NCBI GenBank assembly: GCA_021158645.1
Contig: JAGGUH010000085.1
Location: forward strand, 1 to 9,353
Origin: a bacterium
Lineage (GTDB): Bacteria > Patescibacteriota > Minisyncoccia > UBA6257 > JAGGUH01
Direction of reading: 5' to 3'
Length of the DNA stretch: 9,353 nucleotides
Translations under genes and position numbers: made by a program
In this document: positions 1-5,312 of the stretch, piece after piece
Numbering within the stretch: the first letter of the stretch is position 1
Layout: the number at the start of each line of letters is the position of its first letter
The notes under the pieces: generated by a model
Told to the model about the DNA's origin: nothing
The model's database searches: none
The model's input: only the letters and a program-made list of their open reading frames with translations

Positions 1-76
1 GGTTAACGGGTTTTCAATGTTATAATTTCGAAATCCGAAATTCGAAACAATAACCAAAATCCAAATGTTCAAAATG

Positions 77-137
77 CCCACCCCCTCCTATTTCCTCCCC
101 CTCCCTCTGGGAGGGGGAGGATTAAGGTGGGGGAGGG
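77..137. repeat. Nested GC-rich inverted repeat (REP-like hairpin)
   Basis: The inner stem is perfect over 12 bp: CCTCCCCCTCCC at 94-105, a three-base loop TCT, then GGGAGGGGGAGG at 109-120. An outer pair of arms (CCCACCCCCTCC at 77-88 and GGTGGGGGAGGG at 126-137) matches at 10 of 12 positions. The + strand also carries four G-runs from 109 to 137, which could form a G-quadruplex. The strong G/C content against a very AT-rich surround makes the element stand out. It lacks an immediate T-tract on the + strand, so it does not look like a normal intrinsic terminator. It resembles the REP- or MITE-like intergenic repeats that occur in many copies in bacterial genomes, but copy number cannot be judged from this window. 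Confidence 0.75.
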
Positions 138-383
138 ATATTCTTTTTGAATTTTGAATTGTCATTTTGAATTTTGAATTTTGATATTTTGAATTTTTTT
201 GACATTTGGTATTAAAAATTTAGATTTGAGATTTAAGATATGGATTTGAGATTTTAGATTTAAAATTTTAGATTGAATTTGAATTAGTTTTACGCTTTGC
301 GCTTTGATCTTTGCGCTTAAACTTATTTTGAATGTAGATTTCACTTTTTACTTTTTAAGTTTTAGATTTCTTTGAATTTGAAT

Positions 384-414
384 TTGATATTTAAAATATT
401 GTATTTTTTATAAT
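384..414 (+). promoter_or_regulatory. Possible sigma70-type promoter of the tRNA gene
   Basis: TTGATA at 384-389 and a consensus TATAAT at 409-414 are separated by 19 bases, slightly longer than the usual 17. The -10 box ends six bases before the mature 5' end of the tRNA at 421, so transcription could begin at or very near the first tRNA nucleotide. In DNA this AT-rich a chance match is possible, so the call is tentative. Confidence 0.4.
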
Positions 415-420
415 TTTTTT

Positions 421-495
421 CGGAGTGTGGTGTAATGGTTAACATGTACCCTTGGGGTGGGTGCGAACCGGGTTCAATTCCCGGCACTCCGACCA
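421..495 (+). tRNA. tRNA-Pro (anticodon GGG), with encoded CCA
   Basis: The cloverleaf folds completely. The acceptor stem pairs CGGAGTG (421-427) with CACTCCG (485-491), all seven pairs perfect, and starts with C1-G72 as is typical of bacterial tRNA-Pro. The D stem is 430-433 with 442-445, and its loop contains GG. The anticodon stem is 447-451 with 459-463 (one U-G pair). The loop TTGGGGT places anticodon GGG at 454-456 with G37 after it, reading CCC and CCT proline codons. The T arm is CCGGG-TTCAATT-CCCGG. The discriminator A is at 492 and CCA is encoded at 493-495. The variable loop has four bases. No downstream copy of the tRNA 3' end is visible, so there is no direct sign of an integration site. 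Confidence 0.96.
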
Positions 496-617
496 GATTT
501 AAAAGAAAACTCATTTTATGCCAATTAACATTATCTATTATTTGTTTTTCGAACTACTCAAAAAAGCACAATCCAATACTTTAATAAATTCCAATTGATA
601 GATTGTTTTAAATAAAA

Positions 618-995
618 ATGATGGCTACCTATCATAAACTTATAATTGGAAATTGTATGAGCATGAAGGAAATACCGGATAATAAGGTTCATTTGATGGT
701 AACTTCTCCTCCTTATTTCAATGCTCCTTTTGATTACAAGGGGCTATTTAAAAGTTATGAACAATATCTTGGAGTGCTAAGAAAATTTGCTCAAGAAACT
801 TACAGAGTTCTTCAAGAAGGGAGAATTGCTGTATTGAATATTGATGATATGCTTATTAATGGAGAAAAATTTCCAATAACTGCTGACGCTACAAAGATTT
901 TTCTTGAAGTGGGTTTTAGATACAGAGATAGAATTATTTGGAAAAAACCAGATGGATATTTAAGAATTAGTAAACTTATAATCACAAAATTATGA
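618..995 (+). CDS. N-terminal remnant of a DNA N4/N6 amino-methyltransferase (likely pseudogene)
   Basis: The 125-residue product begins like a beta-class amino-methyltransferase of a type II restriction-modification system. Catalytic motif IV, TSPPYFN, is at residues 29-35; the TSPPY form is common in N4-cytosine enzymes. It is followed by the region RVLQEGRIAVLNIDD (about 63-77) and RDRIIWKKPDGYLRIS (about 103-118). Family members usually continue after this point with the target-recognition region and then motifs X and I, the latter being the FxGxG-type SAM-binding motif. Here the protein ends after RISKLIITKL, so the SAM-binding half is missing. I see no continuation of it in the other frames, so a deletion is more likely than a frameshift. 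The length is less than half that of a normal enzyme. The start is ATG 618 or ATG 621, and no clear ribosome-binding site is visible. The stop overlaps the next start as ATGA. An active enzyme is unlikely unless a separate subunit elsewhere supplies the missing half. Confidence 0.8.
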   Translation: MMATYHKLIIGNCMSMKEIPDNKVHLMVTSPPYFNAPFDYKGLFKSYEQYLGVLRKFAQETYRVLQEGRIAVLNIDDMLINGEKFPITADATKIFLEVGFRYRDRIIWKKPDGYLRISKLIITKL

Positions 996-1891
996 ACAAA
1001 AATCTGTTGTTTTGTAAAACTCAAATTGAAAAAATGCTTCAAAGATCTCAATCAAAAATTATATTCCCTTTGATTACTTTAGGACTGATAAAAAATTATA
1101 AAAAAAACAAAAATGATATTTTCTCAGACAAAGATATTAAGGAGGTATACTACAGCGCGGTAAGAGATATGAAAATCTATCTTGGTCACGATTTGCATAT
1201 TGGCGGAAAGTATTATGATGCCTATCCTTCTCGTAACCTTCCGAAATATTCTGTCTTAAAAGTTCTTGGTAAAAAGAAATATCAACTTTTATCTCCTTTT
1301 AAAGATGAAGCCGAAAAACTCTCTATATGGATACCCAAAAGAATTGAGGCATATATCAGTAATAAAGTTACTGTAATACCTAAATTAGCAAAGCGTGAAT
1401 TTAGGGTTAAAATCTCTTCTTCTCTTCAAGAGTTTAAACGTATTATCAAGAATAATATTGATATTAATCCGATAAATTTTGAGATATTTAGTTTTGCTAT
1501 TATTAAAGTTCACCTTGAAAAATTCGCCTGCAAAGTATATAGAGATACTAGGACATCCGCTTATGATAAGGGCGTTGATATATCAACAAATTTCGGAGTC
1601 GTTTACCAAATTAAGAAATTGAAGGTAATAAACAAAAGAATAGCTGATAACATTTATGCAGAGTTAAAAACTAACTTTGACAATGAACGGCTCGAGGATG
1701 GAAAAGTAATCATTATAATAGATAATATCTCAAAATCAATTAAGAATTATTTGATAGATATGAAAGTCCAATCTATTAGTAAAAATGATTTACTGAGATT
1801 AATTGATCAGATAGAAGATGCTGAAGATAGAGAAAAAGTTTTGCGGATTATTTATGAAGAATTTAGAAGGGAATATGCCAGCGATATATGA
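992..1891 (+). CDS. HaeII-like type II restriction endonuclease
   Basis: The 299-residue product would cleave double-stranded DNA at a specific site and is expected to act in the cytoplasm with a partner methyltransferase. The diagnostic part is the C-terminal half. Around residues 182-209, VYRDTRTSAYDKGVD is followed by STNFGVVYQIKK, giving a PD-(D/E)XK-type arrangement with D196 and Q206-x-K208. This resembles HaeII-family nucleases as I remember them, where a GxD...IQIK/VK motif sits at the same place. The following segments (IADNIYAEL at about 218-225, then GKVIIIIDN and VQSISKNDLL) also fit the end of that fold. The N-terminal half is helical and basic and matches only loosely. The start at 992 overlaps the methyltransferase stop by four bases (ATGA), suggesting translational coupling; ATG 1034 is an alternative start. 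The stop overlaps the next start in the same way. About one third of isoleucines use ATA, versus under a tenth in gyrB. The recognition sequence cannot be read from the protein. Confidence 0.68.
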   Translation: MNKNLLFCKTQIEKMLQRSQSKIIFPLITLGLIKNYKKNKNDIFSDKDIKEVYYSAVRDMKIYLGHDLHIGGKYYDAYPSRNLPKYSVLKVLGKKKYQLLSPFKDEAEKLSIWIPKRIEAYISNKVTVIPKLAKREFRVKISSSLQEFKRIIKNNIDINPINFEIFSFAIIKVHLEKFACKVYRDTRTSAYDKGVDISTNFGVVYQIKKLKVINKRIADNIYAELKTNFDNERLEDGKVIIIIDNISKSIKNYLIDMKVQSISKNDLLRLIDQIEDAEDREKVLRIIYEEFRREYASDI

Positions 1892-2202
1892 TGAAAAAAA
1901 TACAAGGAGAAAAATATAGTTTTATAATTAAATCTTCTGATGGTAAGTTTTTTATTAAAGCCGTACATAATAAAACTGGCCGATTTTCATTTATTAATAA
2001 TCTTAACCCCATACTTTCAATATTTGAAATACCCATTAACGACCGTAGAATATCCGAATCACAATGGGAAATTTCTCAAAGAGAAGAAGAACCTCTTTTT
2101 TACAAAGCAATCGATATGTTATCAAGTAAACCTTTTCTAAAGTATTTAGAAGAATATTTAGAAGAAGACAGAAGATTAGGCGAGTGGGAAAATATTTCAT
2201 AA
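1888..2202 (+). CDS. Unknown protein, probably the N-terminal half of a frameshifted nuclease
   Basis: I do not recognise this 104-residue product as a family on its own. It starts with a beta-rich stretch (KYSFIIKSSDGKFFIKAVHN, residues 9-28), continues through a hydrophobic turn-rich region, and ends in an acidic helix (LEEYLEEDRRLGEW, about 87-100). It has no signal peptide or membrane segment. It overlaps the upstream nuclease gene by four bases (ATGA), so it belongs to the same operon. The reading frame that encodes the next protein is already open from 2180 and reads GKIFHKAKVK just before that protein's ATG. Skipping one base near 2188 joins the two into one chain of about 271 residues, RLGEW running straight into KIFHKAKVK. 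I therefore suspect that this is the front half of the downstream nuclease. A free-standing small operon protein is the alternative. Confidence 0.55.
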   Translation: MMKKIQGEKYSFIIKSSDGKFFIKAVHNKTGRFSFINNLNPILSIFEIPINDRRISESQWEISQREEEPLFYKAIDMLSSKPFLKYLEEYLEEDRRLGEWENIS

Positions 2203-2215
2203 AGCCAAAGTCAAG

Positions 2216-2704
2216 ATGCATTCTTGGATTAGTGCAAAAAAGAGAATAAAACAATTGCAAAAAGGAAAAGAAGAGTTTATGAATCTTTCTCGTGCCTTGG
2301 CAAAGAAAGCTCAAAGACGAGAAAGTATAACGACTCAACCTAAAGAGCATTTATCCGGAGAAAAAGGCACTATTACAATCAAAAATTATCTTGGTGGCTT
2401 TTATTATTTTACGGTAGATGAAGTTAGATTGAAAGGAAAGGAAGTGTATTTAATAGAAAGCAAGCACAGCAAAGGAAAATTGCCCTCAATTGGTGATATA
2501 AAAGATGGGTTGATTAAAATGATTCTGTTTACAAATTTAGAAGATGCAAGAATTAACGGAGAGAGTTTCAAACCAAAACCTGTTTTGAAATTAACGGTAG
2601 AAAATCACTTTGATATTAAAAAACTGAGCAAAACTCAAAAAAGGATTTTAGAATTATTAAATAGAGAATCAAAAGTAAATAAATTTGAAATTATTTTACA
2701 ATAA
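2216..2704 (+). CDS. PD-(D/E)XK nuclease-like protein, probable restriction endonuclease (C-terminal part)
   Basis: The 162-residue product has a helical, very basic N-terminus (about 1-45) and then a core beta region. In that core, FTVDEVRLKGKEVYLIESKH (about 65-84) supplies D68 or E69 and the E81-x-K83 pair expected of a PD-(D/E)XK metal-dependent nuclease. The next stretch, LPSIGDIKDGLIKMILFTNL (about 89-108), looks like the helix that follows the active site in this kind of fold. I recall similar sequences beside amino-methyltransferases as uncharacterised or type II restriction enzymes, but I cannot check this. The ATG at 2216 has no evident ribosome-binding site, and the frame is open upstream to 2180, so the annotated start may be artificial. 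The gene lies 13 bases after the previous one and 6 before the next. It may be one of two nucleases of a composite locus or the true partner of the truncated methyltransferase. Confidence 0.55.
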   Translation: MHSWISAKKRIKQLQKGKEEFMNLSRALAKKAQRRESITTQPKEHLSGEKGTITIKNYLGGFYYFTVDEVRLKGKEVYLIESKHSKGKLPSIGDIKDGLIKMILFTNLEDARINGESFKPKPVLKLTVENHFDIKKLSKTQKRILELLNRESKVNKFEIILQ

Positions 2705-2710
2705 GTAATT

Positions 2711-2947
2711 ATGAGAAGTAAAAATATTTTTATAATTTCCAAAAAGGATGTTCAAGATATTGCTTTAAGAAAGTTTGGAGAAAAACTAAGCATAGAAGAA
2801 TTAGAGCAAATTAAAAAAGGAGTAGAATTTGGATTGGAATGCTGGGAAGAAGTTGTTATAGAGGCAATTTCTGAAGTTTTAGAATACAGAAAAGAAAAAA
2901 TTCAACAAAAAATTAAGCAAGTTGCCAAAGAGAAAATGGAAGATTGA
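2711..2947 (+). CDS. Small helical protein of unknown function, last gene of the restriction operon
   Basis: I do not recognise a named family for this 78-residue protein. It is predicted to be nearly all helical and highly charged. The visible pattern is SKKDVQDIALRKFGEKLSIEEL (about 10-31), then KKGVEFGLECWEEVVIEAI (about 35-53), and a lysine/glutamate-rich tail that could form a coiled coil. The block 'D-V-Q-x-I-A ... L-S/T-x-E-E-L ... G-L-E-x-W-E-E-V' looks like a small conserved helical domain rather than random coding. There is no signal peptide, no membrane segment and no obvious helix-turn-helix. It starts 6 bases after the nuclease stop, so it is very likely cotranscribed. A role in regulation or protection of the nuclease is conceivable, but nothing in the sequence shows it. 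Confidence 0.6.
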   Translation: MRSKNIFIISKKDVQDIALRKFGEKLSIEELEQIKKGVEFGLECWEEVVIEAISEVLEYRKEKIQQKIKQVAKEKMED

Positions 2948-3045
2948 TTACATATTTTTTAATACGCGCTTGACTAATTTTTTTTATTAAGAAACGAAAA
3001 TTTTTTCTTTTTTATAAAAACTAATTTTTTTGAGCGGATTTTTTT

Positions 3046-3074
3046 AGGTTTTGTAAAACAAACCCTAATTTTTT
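3046..3074 (+). terminator. Probable intrinsic terminator of the restriction operon
   Basis: AGGTTTTGT (3046-3054) and ACAAACCCT (3058-3066) pair over nine positions with one mismatch, leaving a three-base loop. A run of six T follows at 3069-3074. It lies about 100 bases after the stop of the 78-residue gene. The stem contains only a few G-C pairs, so strength is uncertain. Confidence 0.5.
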
Positions 3075-3104
3075 ATTGATATTTTTTTAATTTTCTCTGA
3101 TTTT

Positions 3105-3130
3105 TTTTAATTGAAAAAATTAAAATTTTT
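3105..3130 (+). terminator. Weak A/T-only hairpin followed by T-tract
   Basis: TTTTAATT (3105-3112) and AATTAAAA (3118-3125) form a perfect eight-pair stem around the loop GAAAA, followed by TTTTT at 3126-3130. It has the outline of a terminator, but a stem without G-C pairs is weak and could arise by chance in such AT-rich DNA. Confidence 0.25.
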
Positions 3131-3244
3131 CTTGTTTGTTTAATTTAAAGCGCTTAAGCAAAAAAACTAAAGATTTAAAAAATAAACATTAGTGTTTTCT
3201 GATAAAACTGATACCAAGATGCTAAATTAAAATTGATACTAATT

Positions 3245-3272
3245 TTGACTCTTTTTTAAAAATTTTTATACT
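3245..3272 (+). promoter_or_regulatory. Probable sigma70-type promoter of gyrB
   Basis: TTGACT at 3245-3250 and TATACT at 3267-3272 are separated by 16 bases. An overlapping perfect TATAAT lies at 3272-3277, but its spacing from TTGACT is 21. Transcription would begin about 25-30 bases before the gyrB ATG, giving a short leader. A weak ribosome-binding site, AGCAGG (3291-3296), ends 11 bases before that ATG. Confidence 0.6.
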
Positions 3273-3307
3273 ATAATTGAAGATTTAAAAAGCAGGTTTA
3301 TTTTTTT

Positions 3308-5269
3308 ATGAATAAGAAAAAAGACAAAAAAGATGTTTCTCAAAAAGAGTATCGAGCCAAATCAATTGAAGTTTTGAAAGGACTTGAACCTGTGAGAAGA
3401 AGACCCGGAATGTTTATTGGAACCACAGAAGAACCAGGGGTTTTTCATTTAATCAGAGAATGTGTTGATAATGCTTGCGATGAAGCCCTGGCTGGTTATG
3501 CGAAGAACATAAAAGTGAGTTTTTTAAAAGGAGATAAAATAGTAGTAGAAGATGATGGCCGAGGAATTCCTGTTGATATTCACCCGGCAACTAAGAAACC
3601 AGCATTAGAAACCGTGATGTGTACTTTACATGCTGGAGGAAAGTTTTCCTCTAAAGCGTATAAAATTTCCGGAGGACTTCATGGCGTTGGAGTTTCGGTT
3701 GTTAATGCTTTATCTGACTGGATGAGGGTTGAGGTTGAAAGAGATAACTATTTGTGGAGTCAAGAATATAAAAAAGGAAAGCCAATTACAAAACTAAAAA
3801 AAGAAAAAAGAACCTCCCGAACTGGCACTAGGGTAATTTTTCATCCCGATCCAGAGATTTTTAAAAAAATTGAACTTAATCCAAAAAAAGTTATTTCTCA
3901 TTTAAGAGAACAAGCATTTTTAACTCCAAAAGTAAAATTTGTTTTTTGTGATCAAAGAAAAGAAATACCTTCTTGTTTTGGTTTTTTTAATGATGCCGGA
4001 ATCTTGTCTTTTTTAAGGACTCTTACTTTTGAAAGAGAAATTCTTCAAGAAGAAATTTTTTATGTCAACAAAGAGCACCAAGAGATATTTGTAGAAGTTG
4101 CTTTTTGTTACACTGACGACCTACAATCAAAAGAATTATGTTTTGCAAATAATATTAAAACTACCGAAGGAGGAACTCATCTAACCGGCTTTCGAACTGC
4201 TTTGACTCGAACTTTAAATGAATATGCCAAGAAGAACAATTTATTTAAAAATGGCGAAGGCCCGTTTTCGGGAGACGATGTTCGCGAGGGACTTTATGCA
4301 ATCATTTCAGTAAAATTAAAAGAGCCGCAATTCGAAGGGCAGGTAAAAGCAAAATTAGGAAATCCGGAAGCAAAAACTGCAACTGAAGCAGTAGTATTTA
4401 ATGCTTTGCAGAAATTTTTAGATGAAAACCCTTCGGATGCTAAAAAAATTTTTGAAAAATGTTTTCTTGCTTATAAGGCAAGGAAAGCGGCTCGAGCCGC
4501 AAAGGAAAGCATTATTAAAAAAAGTTTGATCGAAGGACTTTCTTTGCCTGGTAAATTGGCTGATTGTTCTTCAAAAAAGCCAGAGGAAAGAGAGTTGTTT
4601 ATTGTTGAAGGAGAATCAGCCGGAGGTTCGGCAAAACAGGCGCGCGATCGCCGATTTCAGGCAATTTTGCCTTTGCGAGGAAAAATTTTAAATGTTGAAA
4701 GGGTTCATTTAGATAGAATTTTAACCTCAAAAGAAATTAAATCTTTAATTATTGCTTTGGGGACGGCTATCGCTGATGATTTTAATTTAAGCAAACTAAG
4801 ATATCATCGAATTATTATTATGAGTGATGGTGATGTTGACGGGGCTCATATTAGAACTCTTCTTTTAACTCTTTTTTATCGTTACTTTAGACCAATCATT
4901 GAAAAAGGTTATCTTTATATTGCTCGTCCACCGCTTTATCGAATCCAGAGTGGTAAAAAAGTTGAGTATGCTTACACCGAAGACGAAAAAGCAAAAATTT
5001 TAGGAGAGATTTTGAAATTAAAAAAGAAGAAAGAAAATGCTTCGCCCAGTGGCGTTACGATTCAGCGCTATAAAGGTTTAGGAGAAATGAATCCAGAAGA
5101 GTTATGGGAAACAACGATGAATCCTGAAAAAAGAATTTTGCTAAAAGTTACTATTGAAGATGCCAGAGCAGCAGATAGAATTTTTGATATTTTAATGGGA
5201 AACGAGGTTGAACCGAGAAAAAGATTTATTCAAACTTATGCTAAAGAAGTAAAAAACCTTGATATTTAA
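3308..5269 (+). CDS. gyrB: DNA gyrase subunit B
   Basis: This is the ATPase subunit of the type IIA topoisomerase that, with GyrA, introduces negative supercoils into DNA. The 653 residues are the short form found in most bacteria, without the extra domain of enterobacterial GyrB. The GHKL ATPase domain shows RRRPGMFIG (30-38), the catalytic glutamate E51 and magnesium-binding N55 in IRECVDNACDEA, then DDGRGIP and the glycine-rich ATP lid GGLHGVGVSVVNAL. The switch-lysine motif reads GQVKAKLGN where QTK is usual. The Toprim domain has EGESAGGSAKQ with metal-binding E434, and DGDVDGAH with D507, D509 and D511. The C-terminus has RYKGLGEMN and ends in EVEPRKRFI...VKNLDI, which favours GyrB over ParE. 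The ATG at 3308 is preceded by a weak ribosome-binding site and a good promoter. dnaX follows 43 bases later. Confidence 0.97.
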   Translation: MNKKKDKKDVSQKEYRAKSIEVLKGLEPVRRRPGMFIGTTEEPGVFHLIRECVDNACDEALAGYAKNIKVSFLKGDKIVVEDDGRGIPVDIHPATKKPALETVMCTLHAGGKFSSKAYKISGGLHGVGVSVVNALSDWMRVEVERDNYLWSQEYKKGKPITKLKKEKRTSRTGTRVIFHPDPEIFKKIELNPKKVISHLREQAFLTPKVKFVFCDQRKEIPSCFGFFNDAGILSFLRTLTFEREILQEEIFYVNKEHQEIFVEVAFCYTDDLQSKELCFANNIKTTEGGTHLTGFRTALTRTLNEYAKKNNLFKNGEGPFSGDDVREGLYAIISVKLKEPQFEGQVKAKLGNPEAKTATEAVVFNALQKFLDENPSDAKKIFEKCFLAYKARKAARAAKESIIKKSLIEGLSLPGKLADCSSKKPEERELFIVEGESAGGSAKQARDRRFQAILPLRGKILNVERVHLDRILTSKEIKSLIIALGTAIADDFNLSKLRYHRIIIMSDGDVDGAHIRTLLLTLFYRYFRPIIEKGYLYIARPPLYRIQSGKKVEYAYTEDEKAKILGEILKLKKKKENASPSGVTIQRYKGLGEMNPEELWETTMNPEKRILLKVTIEDARAADRIFDILMGNEVEPRKRFIQTYAKEVKNLDI

Positions 5270-5280
5270 CCTTGATATTT
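5255..5280 (+). repeat. 13-bp tandem duplication across the gyrB stop codon
   Basis: AACCTTGATATTT occurs twice without a gap (5255-5267 and 5268-5280), and each copy is followed by AA. The first copy encodes the last residues NLDI and the start of the TAA stop; the second repeats them just after the stop. The protein end is unchanged. It looks like a recent slippage duplication or a local assembly artefact. Confidence 0.85.
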
Positions 5281-5312
5281 AAACAAAAAACTTTTAAAAA
5301 TTATTTTGATTT

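Larger units (their letters stand above)
1..420. repeat. Non-coding spacer of AT-rich word-like repeats around a GC hairpin
   Basis: I see no credible gene in these 420 bases. The right part (about 141-400) is built from degenerate short words. The 16-mer TTTTGAATTTTGAATT occurs at 145-160 and 165-180. The 12-mer GATTTGAGATTT occurs at 223-234 and 243-254. Both pairs are exactly 20 bases apart. CTTTGCGCTT occurs at 295-304 and 309-318. The left part (25-76) has similar words on the opposite strand (CCAAAATCCAAATG, TTCAAAATG), so the two flanks are roughly mirror images around the G/C-rich hairpin at 77-137. A 60-codon minus-strand reading frame at 162-344 is only a translation of these repeats. 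The function is unknown; it could be a decayed mobile or structural intergenic repeat. Confidence 0.6.
2948..3307. other. Very AT-rich spacer between the restriction operon and gyrB
   Basis: These 360 bases hold no credible gene. They are dominated by T-tracts and A-tracts. The visible elements are two terminator-like hairpins (3046-3074 and 3105-3130), the perfect palindrome AAGCGCTT at 3148-3155, and a promoter-like pair before gyrB at 3245-3272. I saw no DnaA-box cluster, so there is no support for a replication origin here despite the presence of gyrB. Confidence 0.6.

Noticed and set aside
145..318. CRISPR array
   Set aside because: The repeats are short, degenerate and AT-only, with no unique spacers of constant length and no cas genes.
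162..344. Minus-strand 60-codon reading frame
   Set aside because: It is a translation of the AT-rich word repeats (NLKSQ, NLKSK and similar) and has no protein-like composition or start signal.
618..1051. Methyltransferase interrupted by a simple frameshift
   Set aside because: The other frames after 970 do not contain the expected target-recognition or SAM-binding sequence, so a deletion fits better.
2186..2192. GGGAAAA as a programmed -1 slippery site between the two nuclease halves
   Set aside because: The heptamer is not in the correct phase with the upstream codons, and the downstream frame requires a +1 shift, not -1.
3149..3154. AGCGCT (matching RGCGCY, the HaeII site) as a sign of the local enzyme's specificity
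   Set aside because: Similar sites also occur at 5064 and 5486; a few sites prove nothing, and specificity cannot be inferred from family resemblance.
2948..3307. Replication origin upstream of gyrB
   Set aside because: The spacer is AT-rich, but no DnaA-box cluster or dnaA gene is visible.
421..3307. Integrated element with attachment sites at tRNA-Pro
   Set aside because: No second copy of the tRNA 3' end and no integrase gene are found in the window.
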